Shown: piece after piece, positions 13,586-22,389 of the stretch
Layout of the letters: every line of letters starts with the position of its first letter
How positions within the stretch are numbered: the first letter of the stretch is position 1
NCBI GenBank assembly: GCA_023411035.1
Contig: JAEYPE010000224.1
Span: 1-64,000 of the forward strand
DNA length: 64,000 nt
DNA from: Pseudomonadota bacterium
GTDB taxonomy: Bacteria > Pseudomonadota > Alphaproteobacteria > Azospirillales > Azospirillaceae
Direction of reading: 5' to 3'
Notes under the pieces: generated by a model
Seen by the model: only the letters and a program-made list of their open reading frames with translations
What the model was told of the DNA's origin: nothing
Databases searched by the model: none
Made by a program: the position numbers and the translations under genes

Positions 13586-13918
13586 TTACTGGGCGACGGG
13601 CGGGGCGGGCTGAGCCGGCGTAGCCGGCTGGGCGGGGGCCGCCGGAGCGGCGGGCTGGGCCGGCATGCTGTCGATGATCGAGGCCGGCTGCGTGTGCGAG
13701 CCCGCCATGATCGCCAGGATCAGGCTGGTCGCCATGAAGCAGCCCGCCAGGATGCCCGTGGTCCGCGTCAGCAGATTGGCGGTCCCGCGGGCGGACATCA
13801 TGCCGCCCATGTTGCCGCCGCCGATACCGAGACCGCCGCCTTCCGACCGCTGGATCAGGATGACCCCGACGAGCGCCAGAGCGATCAGCAGGTGAATGAC
13901 CAGAATCACCGATTCCAT
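13586..13918 (-). CDS. secG: Preprotein translocase subunit SecG
   Basis: Small inner-membrane subunit of the SecYEG channel. Of 110 residues, the first 75 form the two-helix SecG core: MESVILVIHLLIALALVGVI, the IQRSEGGGLG loop, then a second helix near 48-68. The last third is an Ala/Pro/Gln-rich tail with APAQPA-type repeats, typical of alphaproteobacterial SecG. Location between tpiA and pyrG supports the call. Confidence 0.94.
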   Translation of the reverse strand: MESVILVIHLLIALALVGVILIQRSEGGGLGIGGGNMGGMMSARGTANLLTRTTGILAGCFMATSLILAIMAGSHTQPASIIDSMPAQPAAPAAPAQPATPAQPAPPVAQ

Positions 13919-13976
13919 GCAACCCGTTCCCTTGAGCCCTTCCCGAGGCGGCCCGAAAGGACCGCCCAAACCAACA

Positions 13977-14012
13977 GCGCGCCACGGACCTTGATCGGGG
14001 CCCGTGGCGCGC
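13977..14012 (-). terminator. Long GC-rich hairpin between tpiA and secG
   Basis: GCGCGCCACGG pairs with CCGTGGCGCGC around a central imperfect loop. The T-run after it on the minus strand is poor (TGTTGG), so it may be an attenuator or processing signal rather than a full terminator of tpiA. Confidence 0.5.
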
Positions 14013-14046
14013 GCCCACTGTTTTTAACGCGGTCCCGCGCCAGATG

Positions 14047-14802
14047 CTAGCGGCAACTGGTGGCGATGGCCCAGAAATCGTCCGCCTTCAGCGCGGCGCC
14101 CCCGACCAGCGCGCCGTCGACATTCTCCACGGCCATCAGTTCCGCCGCGTTGCCCGGCTTGACCGAGCCGCCGTAGAGGATGCGCACCGCGTCCGGATCG
14201 GCGATCTTGCCGGCCAGTTCCGCCCGGATGTGGGCGTGCATGGCCTTCACGTCGTCGGGCGTCGCGGTCTTGCCGGTGCCGATGGCCCAGACCGGCTCGT
14301 AAGCGATGACGGTGTTCGCCGCCGTGGCGCCCTCCGGGATGGAGCCGGCGAGCTGCGTGGAGACGACGGTGTTGGCCTGCCCGGCGTCGCGCTGGGCCTC
14401 CGTCTCGCCGACGCAGACGATGGCGACCAGGCCCTCCTTATGGGCGGCGGCGGCCTTGGCGGCGACCTGCGCGTCGGATTCGGCGTGGTCGGCGCGGCGC
14501 TCCGAATGGCCGAGGATGACGTAGCGGCAGCCGGCGTCGGTCAGCATGACCGGGCTGACGTCGCCGGTGTGCGCGCCGGAGGTCTTGGCGTGGCAATCCT
14601 GCGCGCCGAGCGCCAGCGGACTGCCGGAGATGGCGTCGCCCACCGGGAACAGCAGCGGGAAGGGCGGGCACACCAGCATGTCGAAGGCGACCGCCCCGGC
14701 CCCCGTCAGGCGCCCGGCAAGGTCAGAGGCGAGCGAAAGCCCGTCGGCCTTCAGCCCGTTCATCTTCCAGTTTCCGGCAATCAGTTTGCGGCGTGCGGCC
14801 AT
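14047..14802 (-). CDS. tpiA: Triose-phosphate isomerase
   Basis: Interconverts dihydroxyacetone phosphate and glyceraldehyde-3-phosphate. The 251-residue TIM barrel has the catalytic Lys in GNWKMNG, catalytic His in ILGHSERR, catalytic Glu in AYEPVWAIGTG (loop 6 follows), and the phosphate-binding YGGSVKPGN. It is first in the tpiA-secG-pyrG series and is divergent from the ppiD-trpE operon. Confidence 0.97.
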   Translation of the reverse strand: MAARRKLIAGNWKMNGLKADGLSLASDLAGRLTGAGAVAFDMLVCPPFPLLFPVGDAISGSPLALGAQDCHAKTSGAHTGDVSPVMLTDAGCRYVILGHSERRADHAESDAQVAAKAAAAHKEGLVAIVCVGETEAQRDAGQANTVVSTQLAGSIPEGATAANTVIAYEPVWAIGTGKTATPDDVKAMHAHIRAELAGKIADPDAVRILYGGSVKPGNAAELMAVENVDGALVGGAALKADDFWAIATSCR

Positions 14803-14853
14803 GGCGTTGTCGTCCTCCGGCTCTCGTTCGTTGGTGCGGGTGTTCGGTTTCGT

Positions 14854-14881
14854 GCGCCCACTGTCTAGCGCCCACTGTCTA
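14854..14881. repeat. Perfect 14-bp tandem duplication
   Basis: Two abutting copies of GCGCCCACTGTCTA (14854-14867 and 14868-14881) lie in the divergent tpiA/ppiD promoter gap. They could be an operator or a slipped-strand duplication. Confidence 0.85.
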
Positions 14882-15029
14882 GCAAGGAGCGCGGGCCATT
14901 TCCACCTGTCCGGCGGGTTCGATCCGCTGGGGAAACGCGGGGGAAATGGGGTGTTGCCGGGCTTCCGCGGGGTGCCTATGATGCCGCCCCGGCCGGAAGG
15001 CCGCCCTTTTGCGCACTTATTCGGGTCCC

Positions 15030-16916
15030 ATGCTTCAGTTCATCCGCAATTACGCCGGTTCGTGGGTCGTCAAGATCCTCTTCGTGCTTCTCATCCTCAG
15101 CTTCGCGGCCTGGGGCATCGAAGACATGATCCGCACCGGCGGGAACTCCAGCACCGTGGCCTCCGTCGGCAAGGTGGACATCGACCGGGCGGAGCTGGAT
15201 CACGAGTTCCGCCGCCAGATGGAGCGGCTGCGCCCGATGCTGGGCGGCAACCTGACGACGGAGCAGGCGCGCCAGTTCGGCCTTCTCGAACAGTCGCTGT
15301 CGGCGCTGGTGCAGCGCGCGCTCTACGATCAGGCGGCGCACGACGCCGGCATCTCCGTCGGTCAGGACGTGGTGCGCCAGCGCATCGCCGAGGAGCCGGC
15401 CTTCCGCAACGCGCAGAACCAGTTCGACCCGAACCTGTTCCGCAGCGTGCTGCGCGAGAACCAGCTCACCGAGGACGGCTACGTCGCCCTCCTGCGCCGC
15501 GAAACCGCGCGCGATCTGGTGGCCGGGGCCGTCGGCGCCGGGGTTACCGCCCCGAAGCCGCTGGTGCAGGACCTCTACCGCTTCCGCGGGGAGCGCCGCG
15601 TGGCCGAGGTGGTCACCCTGCCCAACGCCGCCATCGGCGACGTCGGCGTGCCCGACGAGGCGGAACTGACCCGCTATTACGAGGATCATCAGGTCCGCTT
15701 CACCGCGCCGGAGTACCGCGCGCTCAGCATCGCCCAGCTTTCCGCCGACGAACTCGCCAAGGACGTGCGGATCCCCGACGACGAACTCCGCGCCGCCTAC
15801 GACGAGCGCGCCGGCGAGTTCAGCACGCCGGAGCGCCGCACGATCGAGATGGCCCTGGCCAACGACGAGGCGAAGGCGAAAGAGATCGCCGAGGCCGCCA
15901 GGACCAAGGGACTTACCGCCGCCGCCAAGGACGCCGGGATCGACGTCATCACGCTGGACAATGTGGCCCGCAACGAACTGCCGGAGATCGGCGACGCCGC
16001 CTTCGCCCTCGCCCAGGGTGCGGTCAGCGACCCGATCCGCAGCGGGCTGGGCTGGCACGTCCTGACGGTCACCGCCATCCAGCCGGGCGCCACCAAGACC
16101 TTCGAGGAGGCCCGCGCCCAGCTCCTGGCCGACCTTCAGAAGGAGAAGGCGATGGATTCGCTCTACTCCATCGCCAACCGGGTCGAGGACCAGCTCGCCA
16201 GCGGCGCCCCGCTGGAGGAGGTCGCCCAGGCCCAGGGGCTGGCCATCGCCAAGATCGCCGCGGTGGACAGCAGCGGCAAGGCGCCGGACGGCAAGGACGC
16301 CGCGCCGGGCCGCGCGAATTTCGCCGCCATGGTGCAGACCGCCTTCCAGCTCGCCTCCGGCGCCACGTCGAACCTCACGGAAGCCCCCAACAACGTCTTC
16401 TACGCCGTGCGCGTGGACAGCGTGACGCCCGCCGCCCCCAAGCCGCTGGCCGAGGTGCGCGAACAGGCCGTCGCCGGCTGGCAGGACGACAAGCGCGCCA
16501 AGCTGGCCGCCGAGAAGGCCCAGGACATCGCCGCCAAGCTGAAGCAGGGCTCGGAGGCGGCGGCGCAGGACGTGGCCGCCCAGGCCGGCGCCCGCTTCGC
16601 CATGACCACGCCCTTCACCCGCGACTCCCGTTCCGTCGAGGGACTGCCGGGCGAACTTGTGCGCAAGCTGTTCGACGTGAAGCCCGGCGAGACCGTCACC
16701 GGCGCCACCGCCGACAGCCAGGTCGTCGCCCGCCTGAAGGAGATCATCCCGGCGGACCCGGCGGCCGGAGACGCCACTCTGGCGACCGTGGAAAGCACCG
16801 TCGCCCAGGGTCTGGAAGGCGACATCATGACCCAGTTCGGCAACGCGCTGCGCAACAGCTATCCGGTCGAGGTTTACCGCAACCGCATCGACCAGTTCTT
16901 CGCCAGCGGCAACTAA
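15030..16916 (+). CDS. ppiD: PpiD-type periplasmic peptidyl-prolyl isomerase/foldase
   Basis: Membrane-anchored periplasmic chaperone that assists outer-membrane and secreted proteins leaving the Sec channel. The 628 residues start with a cytoplasmic stub (MLQFIRNYAGSWVVKILF) and one membrane helix, then a SurA_N-like helical domain, then a parvulin-like region around residues 240-360, then a second degenerate rotamase region. ATG 15030 gives the typical PpiD N-terminus (an in-frame Met seven codons upstream looks less natural). A 38-base gap leads to trpE, a linkage common in alphaproteobacteria. Confidence 0.9.
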   Translation: MLQFIRNYAGSWVVKILFVLLILSFAAWGIEDMIRTGGNSSTVASVGKVDIDRAELDHEFRRQMERLRPMLGGNLTTEQARQFGLLEQSLSALVQRALYDQAAHDAGISVGQDVVRQRIAEEPAFRNAQNQFDPNLFRSVLRENQLTEDGYVALLRRETARDLVAGAVGAGVTAPKPLVQDLYRFRGERRVAEVVTLPNAAIGDVGVPDEAELTRYYEDHQVRFTAPEYRALSIAQLSADELAKDVRIPDDELRAAYDERAGEFSTPERRTIEMALANDEAKAKEIAEAARTKGLTAAAKDAGIDVITLDNVARNELPEIGDAAFALAQGAVSDPIRSGLGWHVLTVTAIQPGATKTFEEARAQLLADLQKEKAMDSLYSIANRVEDQLASGAPLEEVAQAQGLAIAKIAAVDSSGKAPDGKDAAPGRANFAAMVQTAFQLASGATSNLTEAPNNVFYAVRVDSVTPAAPKPLAEVREQAVAGWQDDKRAKLAAEKAQDIAAKLKQGSEAAAQDVAAQAGARFAMTTPFTRDSRSVEGLPGELVRKLFDVKPGETVTGATADSQVVARLKEIIPADPAAGDATLATVESTVAQGLEGDIMTQFGNALRNSYPVEVYRNRIDQFFASGN

Positions 16917-16954
16917 CCCCCACCCAGTCGCCCCACTCAGTCGAGGCCCGTCCC

Positions 16955-18466
16955 GTGAAGGTTCAGCCGGAATTCGCCGCCTTCCACACCGCTTATGAGG
17001 CCGGCAAGCCGCAGGTGGTGTGGACCACGCTGGTCAGCGATCTGGAGACGCCGGTCTCCGCCTACATGAAGCTGGCCGACGGGCGCCCCTTCGGCTTCCT
17101 GTTCGAATCGGCGGAACGCGGGGCCGGGTCGCGGCGCGACCGTTATTCGGTGATCGGCTTCAAGCCCGATCTGGTGTGGCGCTGCCGGCGCGACCGGGCG
17201 GAGGTGAACCGCAACGCCCTGCACGACCGCGACGCCTACGAGCCGGTGGACGCCGCCCCGCTGGAGTCGCTGCGCGCCCTCATCAACGAAAGCCGGATCG
17301 ACCTGCCGGACGCCCTGCCGCCGATGGCCGCCGGGCTGTTCGGCTACATGACCTACGACATGGTCCGGCTGATGGAACGGCTGCCGGACGACAACCCGGA
17401 CGAGCTGGGCATCCCGGACGCGATCATGTCCCGTCCCAGCATCATCGCCATCTTCGACAGCCACACCGATTCGGTGACGCTGGTCACCCCCGTCTGGCCG
17501 AGGCCGGGCGTCGACGCCAACGCCGCCTATGGCGACGCCCGCGAGCGGCTGATGGACGCGGTGGCCGATATGGAGCGCCCCCTGCCCTACCGGCGGGAGC
17601 CGCGGACCAAGGACGGTCTGCCGCTCGCCTGGACCTCCAACACGACGCGCGAGGAGTATCACGCGATCGTGGAGCGGGCGAAGGAGTACATCCGGGCCGG
17701 GGACATCTTCCAGGTGGTGCCGTCCCAGCGCATCCGCTTCCCCTTCAAGCCGTCGCCGCTGGCCCTGTACCGCACGCTGCGCCGCCTGAACCCGTCGCCC
17801 TTCCTGTTCCATTGCGACTTCGGGGAACTGTCCGTCGTCGGTTCCAGCCCGGAGATCCTGGTGCGCGTGCGCGACGGCAAGGTGACCGTCCGTCCCATCG
17901 CCGGCACCCGCAAGCGCGGCGCCACGGCCACGGAGGATCAGGCGCTGGCCGAGGATCTGCTGAGCGATCCGAAGGAACTGGCCGAGCATCTGATGCTGCT
18001 CGACCTGGGCCGCAACGACGTGGGCCGCGTCGCCCGCACCGGCACCGTCAAGGTGACGCAGAAGATGATCGTGGAACTGTACAGCCACGTCATGCACATC
18101 GTCTCCAACGTCGAAGGCGAACTCGATCCCAGGCACGACGCGCTGGACGCGCTGATCGCCGGCTTCCCGGCGGGCACCGTGTCGGGCGCGCCGAAGGTCC
18201 GCGCCATGGAGATCATCGACGAACTGGAGAAGGCCCGACGCGGCGTCTACGCCGGCTGCGTCGGCTATTTCGGCGCGTCGGGCGCCATGGACACCTGCAT
18301 CGCGCTGCGCACCGCCGTGCTGAAGGACGGCATGATGTATGTGCAGGCCGGCGGCGGCGTGGTCGCCGACAGCGATCCGGAGGCCGAGTATCAGGAAACC
18401 GTCAACAAGTCGATGGCCCTGATCCGCGCCGCGGAGGAAACCGTCCGCGAGACCTCCGCCCGGTAG
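16955..18466 (+). CDS. trpE: Anthranilate synthase component I
   Basis: Converts chorismate to anthranilate with ammonia supplied by TrpG; first step to tryptophan and hence to indole compounds. The 503 residues contain an N-terminal regulatory domain with an LFES motif (the Trp-binding LLES element) and a chorismate-binding domain with FQVVPSQR, GSSPEILVR, IAGTRKRGAT, LLDLGRNDVGRVA and AGGGVVADSDPEAEYQE. Start GTG 16955 has GAGG 8 bases before it; the frame remains open far upstream through ppiD but that is a shadow. No trpG, trpD or trpC follows. Confidence 0.96.
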   Translation: MKVQPEFAAFHTAYEAGKPQVVWTTLVSDLETPVSAYMKLADGRPFGFLFESAERGAGSRRDRYSVIGFKPDLVWRCRRDRAEVNRNALHDRDAYEPVDAAPLESLRALINESRIDLPDALPPMAAGLFGYMTYDMVRLMERLPDDNPDELGIPDAIMSRPSIIAIFDSHTDSVTLVTPVWPRPGVDANAAYGDARERLMDAVADMERPLPYRREPRTKDGLPLAWTSNTTREEYHAIVERAKEYIRAGDIFQVVPSQRIRFPFKPSPLALYRTLRRLNPSPFLFHCDFGELSVVGSSPEILVRVRDGKVTVRPIAGTRKRGATATEDQALAEDLLSDPKELAEHLMLLDLGRNDVGRVARTGTVKVTQKMIVELYSHVMHIVSNVEGELDPRHDALDALIAGFPAGTVSGAPKVRAMEIIDELEKARRGVYAGCVGYFGASGAMDTCIALRTAVLKDGMMYVQAGGGVVADSDPEAEYQETVNKSMALIRAAEETVRETSAR

Positions 18467-18473
18467 GGTCCGA

Positions 18474-19283
18474 ATGCCCCTTGATGCGCTGCTGCTGCCG
18501 CTGCTCGTCAAGATCGCGGCGGCGGCTCTGGTCGTGGTGGTGGCATCCCTGGCGGCGGAAAAGGCCGGCCCCTTCTATGGCGGGATGATCACCGCGCTGC
18601 CGGTTTCCACCGGCCCGGCCTTCGTGATGCTCGCCCTGGAGCATGGCGACCGCTTCGTCGCGGACGCCGCCCTGTCCGGCCTCGTCGGGAACGCGGCGAT
18701 CATCCTCTATCTGGCGCTTCTGGTGCGGATCGCCCCGCGCTGGAGCATGGCCGCGACGGTGACCGCCAGCTCGGTCTTCTGGATTGCCGTGGCGGCCACC
18801 TTGCGCTCCGCCGTGGACTGGACGCTGCCTCTGGCGGTTCTGCTGATTCTGGCCTGCTACGGACTGGCCGCCCGAGTGGCCGCCGCCCCCATCCCGGCGG
18901 ACAAGGCGGCTCGGGCGGCGCGGTCACGCTGGTACGACATTCCGGCCCGCGCCGGTCTGGTCGGCCTGCTGGTTTCCACGGTGACCACGCTCAGCCACAG
19001 CATCGGACCGGCGGCCACGGGAGTCGCCGCCGTGTTCCCCATCGCCCTGACCAGCCTGACCGTGATCCTGCACAGCCGCATGGGCGGCGCCGTGGTGGCC
19101 GCGGCGATGCGCAGCGCCCTGTTGACCAACCCCGGTCTTACCCTGGCGCTGATCACCGCCCATCTGCTGGCGGAACCCGCCGGGCGGGCCGTGGCGCTGA
19201 GCGCCGCCCTGGCGGTATCGCTGTCCTGGGCGGGCGCCCTGCTGGTTTGGCGGTTGCGCCGCCCTGCTCAGCCGGCGGCCTGA
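18474..19283 (+). CDS. Integral membrane protein of unknown function
   Basis: The 269-residue protein is almost entirely hydrophobic with about eight predicted membrane helices and a loop rich in Ala/Arg around residues 140-155. I do not recognise a family. It starts seven bases after trpE, so it is likely co-transcribed, which could hint at transport of an aromatic compound, but there is no direct evidence for that. Its 3' end overlaps the end of the convergent copper-chaperone-like gene by 16 bases. Confidence 0.75.
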   Translation: MPLDALLLPLLVKIAAAALVVVVASLAAEKAGPFYGGMITALPVSTGPAFVMLALEHGDRFVADAALSGLVGNAAIILYLALLVRIAPRWSMAATVTASSVFWIAVAATLRSAVDWTLPLAVLLILACYGLAARVAAAPIPADKAARAARSRWYDIPARAGLVGLLVSTVTTLSHSIGPAATGVAAVFPIALTSLTVILHSRMGGAVVAAAMRSALLTNPGLTLALITAHLLAEPAGRAVALSAALAVSLSWAGALLVWRLRRPAQPAA

Positions 19284-19477
19284 CCGCCGAAATCGAATCC
19301 GGCGCCTTCCACGGCCTTCTTCACCGTCTCGGCGGCGACCCCGCCCTCCACGGCCACGGTGCCGGCGGCGAGGTCCACCGTCACGGCGGCGTTCGGCGCC
19401 AGCTTGCCGATGGCGTTGGTGACGGAGCGGGCGCAGCCGCCGCAGGTCATGCCGCCGACCTTGTAGATGTCAGCCAT
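19268..19477 (-). CDS. HMA-domain heavy-metal chaperone (CopZ-like)
   Basis: A 69-residue single ferredoxin-like heavy-metal-associated domain with the metal site GGMTCGGCARSV (Cys-x2-Cys) near residues 9-16. Such proteins carry Cu(I) to P-type ATPases or regulators. GGAGAC precedes ATG 19477. The neighbouring minus-strand gene is a deacetylase and no copper ATPase is visible, so the delivery partner is unknown. The last 16 bases overlap the end of the opposing membrane-protein gene. Confidence 0.88.
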   Translation of the reverse strand: MADIYKVGGMTCGGCARSVTNAIGKLAPNAAVTVDLAAGTVAVEGGVAAETVKKAVEGAGFDFGGQAAG

Positions 19478-19506
19478 GAAAGTCTCCTTGGCAACGGGAC
19501 CGGCGG

Positions 19507-20742
19507 TCAGCCGCCGGTGTGATGGGCGCGCACGACGGCGCTGACCGGAACCAGAGCGAAACCACGCTTTTGCACCTCCGGCATCCAGGAGGCCAGTGCG
19601 TCGATTGTCGCATCGTGCGGGTGGCCGATGGCGATGGCGTAGCCCTGGCTGCGCGCCACCTGCTCCGCCTTGGCGAGCTGGCCGCGCACCGCCTTCACGG
19701 TCATCTCGTTGTCCAGGAAGATGTCGCGCCCGGCGAAGGGCATCTGGAGATCCCGCGCGATGGTCAGGCCGGCGCTCTTCGGTGTGGTCCGGCTGTCCAG
19801 CCACAACAGGCCGCGCCGCGCGATCTCCCCCAACACGGGCGCCATCGCCGCGTGATCGGCGGTGAAGCGGCTTCCCATGTGGTTGTTCACCCCGACATAG
19901 CCGTCGAAGCTGTCCAGCGCCGACTTGGTCCGGCGCAGGATTTCTCCCTTGTCCAGCGACACGCGCAGCGCCTGCGGTCCCGGATCGGCGGAGCCGGTGG
20001 GTTCCATGGGAAGGTGCAGCATCAACTCGTGCCCCGCGGCGCGGGCGGCGCGGGCCTGGGCCGGCAGCTCGTGGGCATAGGGCAGCCAGGCGAGCGTCAG
20101 CGGCCCCGGCAGCGAGACCATGCGGTTCGAGCGCTTGCGGTCCACCCCCATGTCGTCGATGACGATGGCGATGGCCGGCTTGCCCGGCTGGGCGCGGAAG
20201 GGCAGCGCGTTCTTTTTCCAAAGCGGCGATCCCGGCGCCACCTTGGGCGGCTCCAGCGGGGCGGCGGGAGGCACCGCGGGGGGAGGAAGCATCGCCACCA
20301 CCGGCTTCGGCGTCGGGGCCGGTGGCGGGGGTGGTACCGGGACCGGAACGGGCGCCGGGGCCTCGGTCACCTGCGGAGTCGGCGCGGGAACGGATGCCGG
20401 AGCGGGTTCGGCCGCCCGTGCCGGCGGTTCCGGCGGGGGCGCAGGCTCCGCAACCTTGGGCGTCGGCGGCTTGACCGGCGTTACGGCGGGGGCGATGACC
20501 GGCGCTTCCCGCTCCACGACGGCCACGTCGTTCTCCGGCGCGTCACGCCCGATGATGAATCGCGCGCCGAGCGCCACGGCGAAGACCACGATCACGCCGG
20601 CCAGCGCCAACAGGATCGGATTGACGGCGCGCCCCTGCTTTGCCTGGCTGAAGATAGCGGGCTTGCTGGAGGCCGTGGGCTTCTTCTGCGATGGCTTCCG
20701 TGCCGCCGCCTTCTGGGGCTTGCGCGGCGATTTTCTGGCCAT
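19507..20742 (-). CDS. Divergent polysaccharide deacetylase family protein
   Basis: The 411-residue protein has a basic, Lys/Ala-rich cytoplasmic N-terminus, one membrane helix near residues 45-65, a long Pro/Ala/Val-rich spacer (about 85-175) and a C-terminal YibQ-type (divergent polysaccharide deacetylase) NodB-like domain starting AIAIVIDDMG. IDDMG and the HMGSRFT segment are family marks. Function in bacteria is unproven; murein or exopolysaccharide processing in the periplasm is likely. ATG 20742 chosen; the longer open frame upstream is non-coding in character. Confidence 0.87.
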   Translation of the reverse strand: MARKSPRKPQKAAARKPSQKKPTASSKPAIFSQAKQGRAVNPILLALAGVIVVFAVALGARFIIGRDAPENDVAVVEREAPVIAPAVTPVKPPTPKVAEPAPPPEPPARAAEPAPASVPAPTPQVTEAPAPVPVPVPPPPPAPTPKPVVAMLPPPAVPPAAPLEPPKVAPGSPLWKKNALPFRAQPGKPAIAIVIDDMGVDRKRSNRMVSLPGPLTLAWLPYAHELPAQARAARAAGHELMLHLPMEPTGSADPGPQALRVSLDKGEILRRTKSALDSFDGYVGVNNHMGSRFTADHAAMAPVLGEIARRGLLWLDSRTTPKSAGLTIARDLQMPFAGRDIFLDNEMTVKAVRGQLAKAEQVARSQGYAIAIGHPHDATIDALASWMPEVQKRGFALVPVSAVVRAHHTGG

Positions 20743-20888
20743 GGGGTGGAGTCTCGAACCCTGGTTTCCGGTTTGCGCGCAGGGTGGCACCGCCGCCCCG
20801 TCCCTGCAACAGCGGAGCGGGGCCGCGGCAGGGCAATCGGGTGATGAGTGCGTGACAACGGGTCGGAATTCTCCTGCGCGCCCGCCCC

Positions 20889-21278
20889 CTACCCCCGCGA
20901 CAGCTTCGGGTTGGTGATGCTCAGCCGGGCCAGGACGATCTCCTCCAGGCATTCCATCAGCACGTCCTGGCCTTCGTGGTCGAAGTCGCCCGCGGCGATC
21001 TCGATGCACAGCCGGTGCTGCAACGCCTCCACCCGCTGGCGCAGGTCGGCACCCGACAGGCTGTCGTCCGCGTCCTCGCCATAGAGCAGGGCCAGCGCGG
21101 CCAGCATGGCGTGACCGGCTTCGTCCAGGCCGGCCAGTTCGCGCTGCACGATGCCCAGCGCGTTGGCGATCATCAGCGCCGTGTAGCGCTGGGCCGGCGC
21201 GACGTGGGGGAGGAGGTCCGTCCGGAAGGTCTCGGCGACGATGCTCAGCAATTCCTGGGCGTCGGGGCTGGTGCGCAT
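20889..21278 (-). CDS. DUF6285 protein, LvaB-like kinase partner
   Basis: A 129-residue, largely helical soluble protein. Its family (DUF6285) is regularly encoded beside APH-type phosphotransferases. In Pseudomonas putida the equivalent, LvaB, is required with LvaA for phosphorylation of 4-hydroxyacyl-CoA. Here the start ATG overlaps the stop of the APH-like gene (TGATG), consistent with coupled synthesis of a complex. No catalytic motif is obvious. The role is inferred from context. Confidence 0.8.
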   Translation of the reverse strand: MRTSPDAQELLSIVAETFRTDLLPHVAPAQRYTALMIANALGIVQRELAGLDEAGHAMLAALALLYGEDADDSLSGADLRQRVEALQHRLCIEIAAGDFDHEGQDVLMECLEEIVLARLSITNPKLSRG

Positions 21279-22384
21279 CAGGCGACCCTCTCTTCGCTGG
21301 TGTCCCCGGACGGGCCGGCTGCCGTGGACGCCGCCGGAGCGGAGGCCGTCATCCCCAGGCCGCGGATGTGGCGCAGCAGGTCCAGTTCGATTTCCGGCAG
21401 CATCCGTCCGGTCAGCGCCAGTTCCAGCGAGGATTCCTCGCCGGAGGTGTGGCGGCGGCCCTGAAGGACGGCGATGGCCGCCCAGCGCATGTAGGCCGCG
21501 GTTTCCCAATAGGCCACCGCCCGCGGGTCCACCCGGCGGCCCGAGGTTTCCTCATAGCCGGCGTAGAAGTCCTCCCGCCCGGCCAGCCCGCCCGCCTCGC
21601 GGTCGTGGCGCCCGAATCGCCAGGAGCGGGCGCAGAACCAGCCCAGATCCTCCATGGGGTCGCTGAATCCGGCGAACTCCCAATCCAGGATGGCGGTCAG
21701 CGCCCCGTCCTTCACCAGATAGTTTCCGGTGCGGTAGTCGCGGTGGCACAGCACCAGATCGCCCGGCGGCGGCGCGTGGATTTCCAGCCAGCGCAGCCCC
21801 CAGGCCAGCACCGCGTCCCGCGCCGCCAGATCGCCCAGCCAGTCGCGGTAGGCGTGCACGCAGTCGATGGCCGGCGACGGGTTCGGCACGGGCAGAAGCT
21901 CCAGCCCCGGCGTGTCCGGCCCGGCCCGGTGCAGGCGGCCCAACTGCCGGCCAAGCTCGCGGGCGAGGCCGCTTTGCGGCTGGTCCGACTTCACCACCTT
22001 GTGCCCGGCCCCGACGCCCTCGGCGCGGCGCATGATGTAGAAATCGGCGCCCAGAACCGCCGGGTCGGAACAGGCGGCGATGGGTTCCGGCGCCGCCACC
22101 CCGGCGCCGAAGGCGGCGCGCAGCACGGCGAACTCCTGCGCCTTGGAGATGCTGGCCTTCATGGCGGGCGCCGCCGCTCCGCCGCCGGGCTGGGCGCGCA
22201 GCACGCAGGCGTGCCGCCCGGCCCGCGGCCCACCGTCGATCTCCAAGGTCACCGCGAGGTTGAGCGAGATGGCTCCCCCGCCCAGCGTGCCTTCGTCGGC
22301 CACCGACACGCGCGTCGCGCCGGTCGCCCCGGCCAGCCACGATTCCAGACGCGGCCGGCTTTCCCCGTCGATCAGTCCGCCCAT
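21278..22384 (-). CDS. APH-family phosphotransferase, LvaA-like hydroxyacyl-CoA kinase
   Basis: The 368-residue protein has an aminoglycoside-phosphotransferase-like fold: catalytic loop CHRDYRTGN (Asp216, Asn221) and the metal-binding ILDWEFAGFSDP (Asp234). It is followed by DUF6285 and preceded after five bases by an acyl-CoA dehydrogenase. This trio corresponds to the kinase and ACAD domains that are fused in animal ACAD10/11 and to LvaA/LvaB/LvaC of Pseudomonas. The expected substrate is therefore a 4-hydroxyacyl-CoA rather than an antibiotic. ATG 22384 begins the recognisable domain. Confidence 0.85.
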   Translation of the reverse strand: MGGLIDGESRPRLESWLAGATGATRVSVADEGTLGGGAISLNLAVTLEIDGGPRAGRHACVLRAQPGGGAAAPAMKASISKAQEFAVLRAAFGAGVAAPEPIAACSDPAVLGADFYIMRRAEGVGAGHKVVKSDQPQSGLARELGRQLGRLHRAGPDTPGLELLPVPNPSPAIDCVHAYRDWLGDLAARDAVLAWGLRWLEIHAPPPGDLVLCHRDYRTGNYLVKDGALTAILDWEFAGFSDPMEDLGWFCARSWRFGRHDREAGGLAGREDFYAGYEETSGRRVDPRAVAYWETAAYMRWAAIAVLQGRRHTSGEESSLELALTGRMLPEIELDLLRHIRGLGMTASAPAASTAAGPSGDTSEERVA

Positions 22385-22389
22385 CCGTC

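Noticed and set aside
13440..14018. N-terminal extension of CTP synthase through the secG gene
   Set aside because: The frame is open by chance across secG; the CTP synthase N-terminus is canonical at 13439.
14546..16954. Giant plus-strand frame continuing upstream of trpE
   Set aside because: It overlaps tpiA in antisense and ppiD in another frame; only the part from GTG 16955 has anthranilate synthase homology.
21278..22384. APH-family gene as an aminoglycoside-resistance determinant
   Set aside because: Its neighbours (ACAD, SDR, synthetase, DUF6285) and domain match LvaA/ACAD10-11 kinases, so resistance is unlikely.
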